A stretch of DNA of 64,000 nt, taken from positions 1 through 64,000 of the forward strand of contig CAVRQC010000024.1 in the NCBI GenBank assembly GCA_963723205.1, written 5' to 3'. The notes beneath the pieces are model-generated. The model ran no database searches. It was not told where the DNA came from and saw nothing but the letters and a program-made list of their open reading frames with translations. This DNA comes from CAVQBP01 sp963723205 (GTDB lineage: Bacteria; Bacteroidota; Ignavibacteria; Ignavibacteriales; Ignavibacteriaceae). This document shows positions 43,961 through 54,219 of this stretch, one piece after another (the stretch's first letter is position 1; every line of letters begins with the position of its first letter). The translations under genes and the position numbers were made by a program.

Positions 43961-45196
43961 ATGAGCAGCTTACTCTTTGAAATGAAAGAGGGGTTGATGA
44001 TTGCTTTACGTGCTATCAGGGCTAATAAAATAAGAGCAGCATTAACTATGCTCGGTATTGTTATTGGAATAACTTCTGTAGTATTAATGACTACAGCTAT
44101 TAAAGGAATTGACAACTCTTTTCAGAACGGTATAAGCGCTTTAGGCTCAGATGTTCTTTATATTGATAAATGGGCCTGGTTTTCTAATGAAGATTGGTGG
44201 AAAATAAAAAACCGAAGAAATATTACAATGGATGAGTTTGAGAAATTTAAAGAAACCGCCAAACTTCCCCTGGCAGTTGCTCCGGTAATGAATACGCGTC
44301 AAACTTTGAAAAACGGTGATAGAAGAGTTAACGGTGTTTTTCTCAATGGTTCCAACGCCGACTACGTTAAAACTACTAATTTTTCTTTTGAAATAGGGAG
44401 GTGGTATTCGGCAATAGAAAGCAAAAGTTCCAGGCAGGTAATTGTGCTTGGAAGTGAAGTTGCTAAGAATCTTTTTCCTCTTGGAGATGCCCTGGATAAA
44501 ACTGTAAAAGTAGGGAGATACGATTATAAGGTTGTTGGTATTTTAAAAGAACAAGGTAGTTTTATCCTGGGGTCATTTAATCCCGATAACCAGGGATTTA
44601 TTCCTATAGGAACTATATTCAAAAATTTTATAGGCCATTCCTTTGGATCTGTAACTATCAATGTCAGGGCAAAAAATAATGCAATGCTTGAAGAAACAAA
44701 GGCTGAAGCTGAAGGTGTTATGAGAAAAGTAAGAGGGCTTAGTTATAATGAAGAAAATGATTTTACAATAAATCAGCAGGAAGGACTCACCGAAACATAC
44801 AACCGGTATGTTGGTGTTGTTCAAATTGCAGGTTTGTTTATTACAGGTCTTTCCCTTTTTGTTGGTGCAATAGGAATAATGAATATAATGTTTGTTTCGG
44901 TAAAGGAAAGAACTAAGGAAATCGGAGTACGTAAAGCTATTGGTGCTAAGAAACGTACAATACTTGGTCAATTTATTTTTGAATCTTCAACTATCTGTCT
45001 GCTTGGAGGTATTGTAGGTTTAATATTGGCTATTATTCTTAGTAAAATAGTGAATCAGTTTATTCCCACTTCGGTTCAATATAATGCTGTAATTATTGCA
45101 ATAGTTGTTTCATTGCTAACAGGTGTAATTGCCGGTTTTGCCCCGGCTTATACTGCTGCAAAAATGGATCCTGTAGAAGCTTTAAGGTATGAATAA
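43961..45196 (+). CDS. MacB-like ABC permease 1
   Basis: A 411-residue permease with the MacB architecture: one N-terminal helix (AIRANKIRAALTMLGIVIGI), a periplasmic domain of about 230 residues, then three C-terminal helices and the ending PAYTAAKMDPVEALRYE. It is coupled to the next gene (stop overlapping start by one base, TAATG). It differs more from permeases 2 and 3 than they differ from each other. Partners: the ATPase, adaptor and TolC genes upstream. Confidence 0.93.
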   Translation: MSSLLFEMKEGLMIALRAIRANKIRAALTMLGIVIGITSVVLMTTAIKGIDNSFQNGISALGSDVLYIDKWAWFSNEDWWKIKNRRNITMDEFEKFKETAKLPLAVAPVMNTRQTLKNGDRRVNGVFLNGSNADYVKTTNFSFEIGRWYSAIESKSSRQVIVLGSEVAKNLFPLGDALDKTVKVGRYDYKVVGILKEQGSFILGSFNPDNQGFIPIGTIFKNFIGHSFGSVTINVRAKNNAMLEETKAEAEGVMRKVRGLSYNEENDFTINQQEGLTETYNRYVGVVQIAGLFITGLSLFVGAIGIMNIMFVSVKERTKEIGVRKAIGAKKRTILGQFIFESSTICLLGGIVGLILAIILSKIVNQFIPTSVQYNAVIIAIVVSLLTGVIAGFAPAYTAAKMDPVEALRYE

Positions 45197-46428
45197 TGAA
45201 AATTAAAGAAATTTTTTCGATCTCTTTTCAATCTTTAAGAAGCAACAGGTTGAGAACCCTTTTAACTATTCTTGGAATTGTTGTTGGAATATTCTCGATT
45301 ATAGTAATTATGACTATAATTACTATGCTTCAGGATAGTATTGAAAGCGGATTCTCAATGTTAAATAAAAATACTTTTCAAATACAAAAATATCCTGCTA
45401 TGCATGCAGGTGGGCCTGGCTCAAGAGATAAATACAGAAACAGACAAGATATTACTATAGGGGAATACTACAGGTTAAAAGGTATGTTGAAACAAGCTAT
45501 GTATGTAGGGGGTGAACAATGGCAGTTTGGACAGGTAATTAAATTCGGCAATAGGGAAACCAATCCAAATGTTCAGGTTGCCGGTATTACTACTGAAGCA
45601 ATGAGAACGAATAATTGGAATGTCGGTGAAGGAAGAGATTTAAGACAGCTTGATATTAAATACTCAAATGATGTTTGCGAAATAGGTAGTGATGTTTCTG
45701 ATAAAATATTTTATAATATTAATCCTGTTGGCCAAGTGATTAGAGTCGGAGGAAAACCACTTCGCGTTATTGGTGTATTGGAAGCTCAACCGCAAATGTT
45801 TGGGCAGAGTCAGGATAATTTCATTGCTATGCCTATAACTACATTCCAGTCATTATATGGCAAAAAGAGAAGAAGTTTGAATATTACTGTCATGTCTTAT
45901 GATAAGGCCAGCTATAATACTACTATTGAAGCTGCTATCGGGTATATGAGAACAATTAGAAAAGTTAAGCCGGGTGAAGATAACGATTTTGATATATTCA
46001 GCAATGAGTCTCTTATTACACAGGTTAATAGCATAACCGGCGGTATAAAAATAGGTGCATTGGTGGTTTCTATTATTGCACTGTTAGCTGCCGGGGTGGG
46101 CATAATGAACATTATGCTTGTGTCTGTTACAGAAAGAACTCGTGAAATTGGGATAAGGAAGGCTATTGGAGCCAGAAAGAAGAGTATCTTGTATCAATTC
46201 CTTTTAGAGGCAGTCTCACTATGTATGATCGGGGGATTGATCGGTATATTGCTAGGCGTAGGTATTGGAAATTTTGTCGGGGGATTAATAAATGTTAAAT
46301 CTGCTATCCCTTATGATTGGGTTATTATTGGAATGGCTCTTTGCATTTTTGTGGGGATTATATTTGGTACTTATCCTGCTTATAAAGCCGCAAATCTAGA
46401 TCCTATTGAAGCGTTGAGATATGAATAA
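45196..46428 (+). CDS. MacB-like ABC permease 2
   Basis: A 410-residue permease with the same architecture, beginning MKIKEIFSISFQSLRSNRLR and ending YPAYKAANLDPIEALRYE. It is highly similar to permease 3 over the full length (for example VSVTERTREIGIRKA in both), and both are 410 residues. Its periplasmic domain begins FQIQKYPAM. The product probably pairs with permease 1 or 3 in one pump. The GIMNIMLVSV motif is the usual family signature. Confidence 0.93.
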   Translation: MKIKEIFSISFQSLRSNRLRTLLTILGIVVGIFSIIVIMTIITMLQDSIESGFSMLNKNTFQIQKYPAMHAGGPGSRDKYRNRQDITIGEYYRLKGMLKQAMYVGGEQWQFGQVIKFGNRETNPNVQVAGITTEAMRTNNWNVGEGRDLRQLDIKYSNDVCEIGSDVSDKIFYNINPVGQVIRVGGKPLRVIGVLEAQPQMFGQSQDNFIAMPITTFQSLYGKKRRSLNITVMSYDKASYNTTIEAAIGYMRTIRKVKPGEDNDFDIFSNESLITQVNSITGGIKIGALVVSIIALLAAGVGIMNIMLVSVTERTREIGIRKAIGARKKSILYQFLLEAVSLCMIGGLIGILLGVGIGNFVGGLINVKSAIPYDWVIIGMALCIFVGIIFGTYPAYKAANLDPIEALRYE

Positions 46429-46509
46429 TATTGCATTTAAAAACTAATTTAAATTGATTATTATACAAATTATTCTTTTATCGAAACTGGTCATTTCTAA
46501 GGGGAATGA

Positions 46510-47742
46510 ATGAAAATTACACAAATAATTATTGTAGCTTTACAATCCTTGAAAACAAACAGGCTCAGAACTTTATTAACCGTTCTGGGAGTGGTTGTCG
46601 GAATTTTTTCTATTATTGTTATAATGACAATAATTACTATGCTTCAGACAACAATTGAAGATGGAGTACAATTCCTTAGCAAGAATACTTTCCAAATACA
46701 AAAGTTTCCTGCCATATTTACCGGTGACAGAAATACATGGGATAAAATTAGGAATAGAAAAAATATAACTCTGAATGATTTTTACAGGCTGGAAGATATG
46801 ATGAAAAATGCTAAGTATCTTGGTGCGGATCAGGGAACAGGTGGAAAAATTATTAAATATGCTAACAGGGAAACAAATCCCAATACATATATTGTAGGTG
46901 TTACAGAAGGTGCTTTTCCTACGCATAATCTGGAAATTGAAGATGGACGTGAAATCAGGAAAACCGATATTGATTATTCAGGCAATGTTTGTGTATTAGG
47001 CCATGCTATTGTTGAAAAAATTTTCTATAATATTGATCCTATTAATCAATACGTAAGGTTAGACGGCAGACCTTTGAAAGTAATTGGAATTCTGACTAAG
47101 CAACCGGAATTTTTCGGGCAGTCACAGGATAATTATGTCATTTTACCTATTACAACTTTTCAATCAATGTATGGAAAAAGGAAAAAGAGTATATCAATAA
47201 CAATTATGTCTAATAGCCAGACGGACTATGCAACTACAATTGAAAGTGCGATTGGTTATATGAGAACAATACGGAAAGTACCACCGGGTGAAGATAACGA
47301 TTTTGATATTTTTAGTAATGAATCGGTTATGGGACAGATTAATGACATAACCGGCGGTGTCCGGATTGGTGCTTTGGTAATTTCTATTATTGCTCTTTTA
47401 GCTGCCGGTGTAGGGATAATGAATATTATGCTTGTATCTGTTACTGAAAGAACCAGGGAAATCGGTATCCGGAAGGCAGTAGGTGCCAGGAAAAATACAA
47501 TTTTAATGCAGTTTCTGTTTGAAGCAATTATTCTGTGTACAATTGGGGGGCTTATTGGAATCAGCCTTGGTGTAGGAATCGGTAATATTGTTGGAACACT
47601 AATTAGCGCTAAAGTTGCTCTTCCCATTAATTGGATTTTCATTGGTTTGGCATTATGTATTACAGTGGGAGTAATATTTGGTACTTATCCTGCATATAAA
47701 GCTGCAAATCTTGATCCTATTGAGGCATTGAGATATGAATAG
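46510..47742 (+). CDS. MacB-like ABC permease 3 (tandem paralogue)
   Basis: A 410-residue permease, a tandem duplicate of permease 2 with the same start pattern and end (ANLDPIEALRYE). It lies 81 bases downstream of permease 2. It retains all helices and the periplasmic domain, so it seems intact. Three permeases with only one ATPase gene suggest heterodimers or alternative pumps. The substrate is unknown; family members export macrolides, lipopeptides or lipoproteins. Confidence 0.93.
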   Translation: MKITQIIIVALQSLKTNRLRTLLTVLGVVVGIFSIIVIMTIITMLQTTIEDGVQFLSKNTFQIQKFPAIFTGDRNTWDKIRNRKNITLNDFYRLEDMMKNAKYLGADQGTGGKIIKYANRETNPNTYIVGVTEGAFPTHNLEIEDGREIRKTDIDYSGNVCVLGHAIVEKIFYNIDPINQYVRLDGRPLKVIGILTKQPEFFGQSQDNYVILPITTFQSMYGKRKKSISITIMSNSQTDYATTIESAIGYMRTIRKVPPGEDNDFDIFSNESVMGQINDITGGVRIGALVISIIALLAAGVGIMNIMLVSVTERTREIGIRKAVGARKNTILMQFLFEAIILCTIGGLIGISLGVGIGNIVGTLISAKVALPINWIFIGLALCITVGVIFGTYPAYKAANLDPIEALRYE

Positions 47743-47822
47743 AATTCTTTTATTTACTTGAACTCATAAAAAATTGTTATATAATTTTCAAAACAATTAA
47801 TAATTAAGAATTTGGTTTTATA

Positions 47823-48653
47823 ATGAAAAAGAAAAAAACAAAATTATTTTTCATTACGGTAATTCTTTTATTCTTAATAATATTACCTTACCAGTTATTA
47901 TGGGGTAAGCTGTTTCCATATTCTCCGATAAAAATAGGTTTTACAAAGTACGAATTGCCGCATATAGTTATTTACAAACAAAATAGTTCACAAGATTATA
48001 ATTACAAAACGATTGATTCATTGATTACCGGAGTTGAGAAATTTCATAATATGTCTTTTATCAAAAAACCTGAAATAATATTCTTTTCTGATCGCGATAG
48101 CTATTTGAAAAGGAATTTTACTAAAGCCCGTTTTTATGCATATCCAAATGGAACTATAGTTGTATCACCATGGGCAGTTCAGGAAGCTTTGAACAGTAAA
48201 ATATCGATGAAGATTTATCTTAAGCATGAATTGTCACATACACTTTTATGTCAGCATATGGGATTTATTACTGCTTATTTTTTCTACCCCCGCTGGCTGC
48301 TGGAAGGTATAGCAGTTTATAGTTCTGATCAAATGGGAACTTCGTGGTATCCAAGCAAAGAAGAAACATATAATTATATTCGTGAAGGAAATTTTTTACC
48401 TCCTGAATATTTTAATACATCTAATGAGGACAAAGTTAAGCTGGATATGAAAAATCAAATTGCATTTGTTTATTCTGAATTTGGCTGTATTGTTGATTAT
48501 CTGATTGAGAAATATGGCAAAGAAAAATTTATGCAATATATGAACAGGCTTTTAGATAGTTATCAGCCTGATAAGGTGTTTAAAGAAACCTTTGGCGTTG
48601 GTATGAATTCATGTCTCCGAAATTTTAAAAAGTATGTAAATGGGTATAATTAA
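47823..48653 (+). CDS. Peptidase-MA-like membrane-anchored protein
   Basis: A 276-residue protein with one N-terminal helix (about 7-27) and an extracytoplasmic domain. The HELSH motif is H135-E136-x-x-H139, with the downstream Glu in PRWLLEGIAVY, both as in the peptidase-MA-like gluzincins. It resembles the peptidase part of the larger protein at 34721-36949. It lies 80 bases after the permease genes, probably transcribed with them. Substrate unknown. Zinc binding is inferred. Confidence 0.8.
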   Translation: MKKKKTKLFFITVILLFLIILPYQLLWGKLFPYSPIKIGFTKYELPHIVIYKQNSSQDYNYKTIDSLITGVEKFHNMSFIKKPEIIFFSDRDSYLKRNFTKARFYAYPNGTIVVSPWAVQEALNSKISMKIYLKHELSHTLLCQHMGFITAYFFYPRWLLEGIAVYSSDQMGTSWYPSKEETYNYIREGNFLPPEYFNTSNEDKVKLDMKNQIAFVYSEFGCIVDYLIEKYGKEKFMQYMNRLLDSYQPDKVFKETFGVGMNSCLRNFKKYVNGYN

Positions 48654-48873
48654 TGTTCTGATTAGTGTATGGTATAAAAAATCTTTAAAACAAATTATTT
48701 TGAGGTTCCCAGCCTAGCTAATAGTTTTTTTAATATTTTATTAAATTATTCAATATGCTCTTTGAAGCATATAGAAATGTATTTACTATCCTCCATTCTT
48801 TCATTATTGCTTGTCGTTATTTATTCCTTTAATTTTACAAATTATAATTCAAAAAAAGTTCAAAAGAAGCTCT

Positions 48874-50043
48874 ATGAGCAAATTTAATGATGTAGATTAT
48901 TTTTATATTGATGCTCTTTTAAGTGAAGAAGAAATTTTAATCAGGGATTCTGTACGGGAATTTGTATCAGCGGAAATAATACCGGTAATTGAAAAATATA
49001 ATAGGGAAGGAAAATTTCCCATTGATTTAATCTCTAAAATGTCAGAGATGAATTTGTTGGGTTCGAATTTACCTGAAAAATACGGTTGCGCAGGGATGAA
49101 CAATGTCGCTTATGGTTTGGTAATGCAGGAATTAGAAGGAGGAGATAGTGGAATAAGGAGTTTTGTGTCTGTTCAAAGTGCTTTGGTGATGTATCCTATT
49201 CTGACTTTTGGTAGTGAAGAACAAAAAAATTATTGGCTTCCATTGTTGGCAAAGGGAGAAAAGATAGGATGTTTTGGATTGACCGAACCTGATTTCGGTT
49301 CAAATCCCGGTGGAATGATTACCAAAGCCGAAAGAATCGAAAACGGGTATTTGCTGAATGGTGCGAAGATGTGGATTACAAATGGAACCATTGCTGATAT
49401 TGCAGTAGTATGGGCAAAATTAGATGGAAATATAAGAGGCTTTCTGGTGGAAAAGGGAATGAAAGGATTTTCAGCTCCCGAAATGAAAGGTAAATATTCA
49501 TTGAGAGTGTCAGTTACATCCGAGCTGATACTGGATAATGTATTTGTACCTGAAGAAAATATTCTGCCGAGCACTTCCGGACTAAAAAATGCCCTGATGT
49601 GTCTAAATCAGGCACGTTATGGAATAGCCTGGGGAGTTGTCGGTGCGATGATGGCTTGTTATGATGCAACATTGAATTATGCTAAATCAAGAGTACAGTT
49701 TAGTAAACCTATTGCTGCATACCAAATGACACAAGAAAAACTGGTTTACATTTTAACTGAAATCACCAAAGCCCAGCTCTTAAACATTCAGTTGGGGAGA
49801 ATGAAAGATAATGGAACACTTAAATATACCCAGGTTTCTTTAGCAAAAAGAAACAATTGTGAAAAGGCTTTAGAAGCTGCAAGGATCTGCCGGGAAATTT
49901 TGGGTGCAAACGGAATATTGGATGAATACCCGGTAATGAGACATTCAATGAATTTAGAAGCCGTTAAAACGTACGAAGGGACTCATGAAATGCATACTTT
50001 AATTGTAGGGGAAGATATTACGGGTTTTCCGGCTTATGATTAA
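48874..50043 (+). CDS. Acyl-CoA dehydrogenase, glutaryl-CoA dehydrogenase-like
   Basis: About 389 residues from the preferred ATG 48874 (MSKFNDVDYF); an upstream in-frame ATG would add 21 unlike residues. Flavin-binding acyl-CoA dehydrogenase fold with GCFGLTEPDFGSNPGGM, WITNGTIADIAVVWAK and the catalytic base Glu in TYEGTHEMH near the C-terminus. The YEGTHE and FGSNPGGM surroundings resemble glutaryl-CoA dehydrogenases, which decarboxylate glutaryl-CoA in lysine and tryptophan breakdown. The precise acyl-CoA substrate is not certain. Confidence 0.88.
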   Translation: MSKFNDVDYFYIDALLSEEEILIRDSVREFVSAEIIPVIEKYNREGKFPIDLISKMSEMNLLGSNLPEKYGCAGMNNVAYGLVMQELEGGDSGIRSFVSVQSALVMYPILTFGSEEQKNYWLPLLAKGEKIGCFGLTEPDFGSNPGGMITKAERIENGYLLNGAKMWITNGTIADIAVVWAKLDGNIRGFLVEKGMKGFSAPEMKGKYSLRVSVTSELILDNVFVPEENILPSTSGLKNALMCLNQARYGIAWGVVGAMMACYDATLNYAKSRVQFSKPIAAYQMTQEKLVYILTEITKAQLLNIQLGRMKDNGTLKYTQVSLAKRNNCEKALEAARICREILGANGILDEYPVMRHSMNLEAVKTYEGTHEMHTLIVGEDITGFPAYD

Positions 50044-50055
50044 GGCAATTTTAAT

Positions 50056-50077
50056 GGCCACCTAGTGTGGTCTTTTT
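50056..50077 (+). terminator. Terminator after the acyl-CoA dehydrogenase
   Basis: GGCCAC (50056-50061) pairs with GTGGTC (50067-50072), one G-U pair, with loop CTAGT followed by T5. It separates the dehydrogenase from guaB. Confidence 0.75.
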
Positions 50078-50097
50078 AATATTAAACAGAGAGTAAT

Positions 50098-51561
50098 ATG
50101 ATAAATAAAATTATGAAAGAAGGCTTAACATTTGACGATATTTTACTTGAACCCGGAAAGTCTTCCGTGCTTCCAAGAGAGGTTGATATTGCTACTAAAT
50201 TAACTCCAGATATTAAACTGAACGTACCTCTGGTTTCCGCTGCTATGGATACAGTTACCGAATCTGCGATGGCTATTGCAATTGCAAGGGAAGGAGGGAT
50301 AGGAATTCTTCATAAAAATATGAGTATTGAAGCACAGTGTGAAGAGGTTGATAAAGTCAAAAGATCTGAAAGCGGTATGATTCAAAATCCGATAACTTTG
50401 TTAACGGAACAAACTATCGGGGATGCATTGGTATTAATGAAAAAATATAGAATATCAGGAATACCGGTGGTGGAAAACAGCGGTTTTTTAGTTGGAATTT
50501 TAACTAACCGAGATCTTAGGTTTGAACCGAACCAAAAGCTAAAAGTAAAAGATTTGATGACAAAAGAAAATCTTATTACTGCCCCGGTTGGAACCACACT
50601 GGAAAAAGCTGAAAAAATATTACAAAATTATAAAATTGAAAAACTTCTTGTCGTTGATAAGAAAAATATATTAAAAGGTTTAATTACCTTTAAAGATATT
50701 CAGAAGAAAAAGAAACATCCTAATGCATGTAAAGATGAACATGGCAGGTTAAGAGTTGGGGCTGGAGTTGGTGTTACACTTGATACTATTGATCGTATTG
50801 AAGCTCTTTCTAATGCGGGAGCTGATGTTATAGTTATTGATTCCGCGCATGGACATTCTATGGGTGTAATGAAAACCATAAAAGAAGTTAGGAAAAAATT
50901 TAAATATGTTCAGTTAGTTGCAGGAAACATAGGAACATATGAAGCTGCATCCGATTTAATAAATTGCAAGGTTGATGCAATTAAAGTTGGAATCGGACCT
51001 GGATCAATTTGTACGACCAGAATTATTGCCGGAGTAGGGGTTCCTCAAATTACTGCCATTTCAGAAGTATATAGAATAGCAAAAACAAAAGGTATTCCGG
51101 TAATTGCGGATGGCGGTATCAAACAAACCGGTGATTTGCCAAAAGCCATTTCCGCCGGGGCTGACTCGGTAATGATAGGTGGTTTGTTTGCCGGGGTTGA
51201 TGAGAGTCCCGGAGAAAAAATCCTTTTTGAAGGAAGAAGCTTTAAGATTTATCGTGGTATGGGATCATTATCTGCAATGAACAGGGGGAGCAAGGATAGA
51301 TATTTCCAGGACGTAGAGGAAGATATTGCTAAATTAGTTCCCGAAGGAGTTGAGGGCAGGGTTCCTTATAAGGGATATTTAGCCGATACAATATACCAGT
51401 TGATTGGCGGATTAAGAGCCGCAATGGGTTATTGTGGTGTTAAAAATATCAATGAACTTAAAACAAACTCCAAATTTATTAAAATTACAGTAGCCGGTTT
51501 GAAAGAAAGTCATCCGCATGATGTAATAATTACTAAGGAAGCTCCTAATTATCACGTTTAA
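50098..51561 (+). CDS. guaB: IMP dehydrogenase
   Basis: A 487-residue enzyme of guanine nucleotide synthesis. It has the start TFDDILLEPG, two CBS domains (about 95-215), the catalytic Cys in GPGSICTTRIIAGVG, and the flap SMGSLSAM-type ending (GMGSLSAMNRGSKDRY). It oxidises IMP to XMP in the cytoplasm. The CBS pair likely gives nucleotide feedback. Its position near purD fits purine metabolism, but the genes are separated by a glycosyltransferase. Confidence 0.96.
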   Translation: MINKIMKEGLTFDDILLEPGKSSVLPREVDIATKLTPDIKLNVPLVSAAMDTVTESAMAIAIAREGGIGILHKNMSIEAQCEEVDKVKRSESGMIQNPITLLTEQTIGDALVLMKKYRISGIPVVENSGFLVGILTNRDLRFEPNQKLKVKDLMTKENLITAPVGTTLEKAEKILQNYKIEKLLVVDKKNILKGLITFKDIQKKKKHPNACKDEHGRLRVGAGVGVTLDTIDRIEALSNAGADVIVIDSAHGHSMGVMKTIKEVRKKFKYVQLVAGNIGTYEAASDLINCKVDAIKVGIGPGSICTTRIIAGVGVPQITAISEVYRIAKTKGIPVIADGGIKQTGDLPKAISAGADSVMIGGLFAGVDESPGEKILFEGRSFKIYRGMGSLSAMNRGSKDRYFQDVEEDIAKLVPEGVEGRVPYKGYLADTIYQLIGGLRAAMGYCGVKNINELKTNSKFIKITVAGLKESHPHDVIITKEAPNYHV

Positions 51562-51637
51562 TTTTTAGAAAATGTTTTACTTTACATTATGAATGAAATC
51601 CCGAATTTTTATTATGTCTAACAAATAATATTCTTGA

Positions 51638-52924
51638 ATGTTTAAAGTTTTAGTTATTGCATATTATTTTCCTCCTATGGGTTTAAGTGGCGTTCAAAGA
51701 ACACTTAAGTTTGTTAAATATATGAAAAAGTATAGTTGGGAACCTACAGTTGTTACAACAGAAAGTGTTGGTTATTTTGCTCATGATAAAACACTTTTAG
51801 ATGAGATAGAAAAGGAAAATATAAGGATCATTCGAACATCGGGAAAAGACCCTAATTCTTTATTATCCAGTTACGGAACTATTAAAATACCCGGTGAACT
51901 AACAAGAAAATTATTTAACAGGCTTAGTCAGATACTCTTTATACCGGATAATAAAGTATCATGGTCTAAAAGTGCATATAATACTATATCAAACCTTCTG
52001 GATAAAAAGACTTTTGATGTGATATTTGTAACCGGTCCTCCGTTCTCAGCTTTTAATATGGCAATTAAATTAAAAAAGAATTTCAATATTCCTGTTTTGG
52101 CAGATTACAGGGATCTTTGGGTAGGAAGCTATTTTGCTTTTTATCCTTCCCCTCTGCATAAATATTTACATAAGAAGATGGAATATAAGGTATTAAAAAC
52201 TGTCGATAAAGTAACTGTAACCAACCGGAAAATTAAAGAGAAATTAATTAATAACTATAAATTCTTAACATTTGATGATATTGTGATAGTTTCTCACGGG
52301 TATGATGCGGATGATTTTAAAGATGTTAAAATTGTGCCCAAAAATAATGATAAAATGGTATTAACATATTCGGGAGTATTTATTGAATACAATACTCCTA
52401 AATATTTACTTAAAGCATTCAAAAAGATTGAAAACGAACGTCCAGATATCGCTTCAAATATAAGATTAAATTTTTTAGGACTTTTAAGGAAGGAAAATAG
52501 AAAACTAATTAAAAAGTTAAAGCTTGATCAGTATGTAACTGATTATGGATATTTAACACATCATGAAGCAATTGAAAAGTTATTGGCAAGTGATGTATTA
52601 TGGTTTATGGTCGGAAGGAAGAAGAATATTGATGCAATACTGCCCGGAAAGCTATTTGAATATTTCGGTACGCGTAAACCGATAATTGCTTGTGTCCCCA
52701 AAGGAGCTGCCAGAACAGCAACAGTCGCATACGAAGCAGCCTTTATAACGGAACCAGAAGATATTGATAGCATTAAAGATACAATTCTAAAAGTTTACGA
52801 ACTTTATGTGAAGAATGAATTACCTAAACCAAACGATGACTATATAGAAAAACACAGGAGAGATATTCTAACAGAACAATTAACTAAACAATTCCAATTT
52901 CTAATTAAGGAAGAAGTTGAATGA
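51638..52924 (+). CDS. Glycosyltransferase, family 4-like
   Basis: A 428-residue GT-B-fold protein. The N-terminal Rossmann domain starts VLVIAYYFPPMGLSGVQRTLKFVKYMKK, typical of GT4 enzymes. The C-terminal donor-binding part has the LPGKLFEYFGTRKPIIACVPKGAART motif. It transfers sugars to a lipid, protein or polysaccharide acceptor at the cytoplasmic side. The stop overlaps the purD start by four bases (ATGA), so they are translationally coupled despite unrelated functions. Confidence 0.9.
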   Translation: MFKVLVIAYYFPPMGLSGVQRTLKFVKYMKKYSWEPTVVTTESVGYFAHDKTLLDEIEKENIRIIRTSGKDPNSLLSSYGTIKIPGELTRKLFNRLSQILFIPDNKVSWSKSAYNTISNLLDKKTFDVIFVTGPPFSAFNMAIKLKKNFNIPVLADYRDLWVGSYFAFYPSPLHKYLHKKMEYKVLKTVDKVTVTNRKIKEKLINNYKFLTFDDIVIVSHGYDADDFKDVKIVPKNNDKMVLTYSGVFIEYNTPKYLLKAFKKIENERPDIASNIRLNFLGLLRKENRKLIKKLKLDQYVTDYGYLTHHEAIEKLLASDVLWFMVGRKKNIDAILPGKLFEYFGTRKPIIACVPKGAARTATVAYEAAFITEPEDIDSIKDTILKVYELYVKNELPKPNDDYIEKHRRDILTEQLTKQFQFLIKEEVE

Positions 52925-54219
52925 AAAATGTACTGTTGATAGGCTCAGGCGGCAGGGAACATGCTTTAGCCTATAAAATATCACAAAGCGAATTTTTAAA
53001 AAAGCTCTATATAGCCCCGGGAAATCCCGGGACAAAAAAGTTGGGAGAAAATGTTTCATTAAATCTTGATGATTTTAATGCGGTTATATCCTTCTGTCGT
53101 GAGAAAGATATTAACCTGGTTGTTATAGGGCCGGAAAAACCTTTGGTAAATGGTTTAGCTGATCATTTAAGAAAAAACAATTTTAATGTTTTTGGACCAA
53201 ATAAAGATGCTGCTGCAATTGAAGGATATAAAACCTTTGCAAAAAATTTAATGAAGAAATACAATATACCGACTGCGGGTTATTCTGAATTTACTTCTTC
53301 ACAAATTTCAGATGCAGAGGAATTCCTGAGAAAATCTGATTACCCGGTTGTTATAAAAGCTGATGGTTTGGCTGCCGGGAAAGGTGTAATAATCTGCAAT
53401 AACTTAGATGAAGGTCTTAATACTCTCAATGAAATGTTTGTGAAAAAAGCTTTTGGTGCTGCAGGTGAAAAGATCGTGATTGAGGACTTTTTATTTGGTG
53501 AGGAAGCATCAATTTTTGCTATTACTGATGGTGATAAATTTGTTTGTCTTCCTTCATCGCAGGATCATAAAAGGATAGGGAATAATGACACCGGAAAAAA
53601 TACCGGTGGAATGGGAGCATATTCACCCGCACCACTTATTACTAAAGAACTTCTGGAGAAAATAGAAAATGAAATAATTTCTCCTACATTGAAAGCCATG
53701 CGTAAAGAAAACAGGAAATTTAATGGATGCTTATATTGTGGATTGATGATTAATGAGGGAATTCCAAAGGTTGTTGAATTTAATTGTAGATTTGGTGATC
53801 CTGAAACTCAGGCTGTATTACCTTTATTAGACGGAGATTTTCTTGAATTACTTTATTCTGCCGCAATTGGATATCTCGATAAAGATTCTGTACACTATTC
53901 AGGTGGAGCATCTGTTTGTGTAGTTGCAGCTTCCAAAGGATATCCTGGAAAATATGAAAAAGGATTTGAAATAAATGGCTTAGATGATATTAATAATGAT
54001 ATTATTATTTTTCATGCAGGGACAAAGGAAGAAAACGGAAAAATATTAACCAATGGGGGGAGGGTTTTAGGAGTTACATCTTTAATTAAAAGCAATGATT
54101 TAAAATCTGCTAAACAAAAGAGTTACGAAGCATTAAATAAAATAAATTATAATGGTATTTATTACAGGAAAGATATTTCAGATAAAGCATTCAAAAATAA
54201 AATAAAAAAGCCCGTATAA
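52921..54219 (+). CDS. purD: Phosphoribosylamine-glycine ligase
   Basis: A 432-residue ATP-grasp enzyme of purine synthesis. It starts VLLIGSGGREHALAYKI, has the ATP-grasp core PVVIKADGLAAGKGV, EASIFAITDG, QDHKRIGNNDTGKNTGGMGAYSPAP and FNCRFGDPETQ. It makes glycinamide ribonucleotide. Its stop codon lies inside a terminator hairpin (54206-54230). Start overlaps the glycosyltransferase gene by four bases. Confidence 0.96.
   Translation: MKNVLLIGSGGREHALAYKISQSEFLKKLYIAPGNPGTKKLGENVSLNLDDFNAVISFCREKDINLVVIGPEKPLVNGLADHLRKNNFNVFGPNKDAAAIEGYKTFAKNLMKKYNIPTAGYSEFTSSQISDAEEFLRKSDYPVVIKADGLAAGKGVIICNNLDEGLNTLNEMFVKKAFGAAGEKIVIEDFLFGEEASIFAITDGDKFVCLPSSQDHKRIGNNDTGKNTGGMGAYSPAPLITKELLEKIENEIISPTLKAMRKENRKFNGCLYCGLMINEGIPKVVEFNCRFGDPETQAVLPLLDGDFLELLYSAAIGYLDKDSVHYSGGASVCVVAASKGYPGKYEKGFEINGLDDINNDIIIFHAGTKEENGKILTNGGRVLGVTSLIKSNDLKSAKQKSYEALNKINYNGIYYRKDISDKAFKNKIKKPV

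Noticed and set aside
50044..50097. Purine riboswitch before guaB
   Set aside because: The spacer is only 54 bases and is accounted for by the terminator and a short leader; no aptamer-like pairing is seen.
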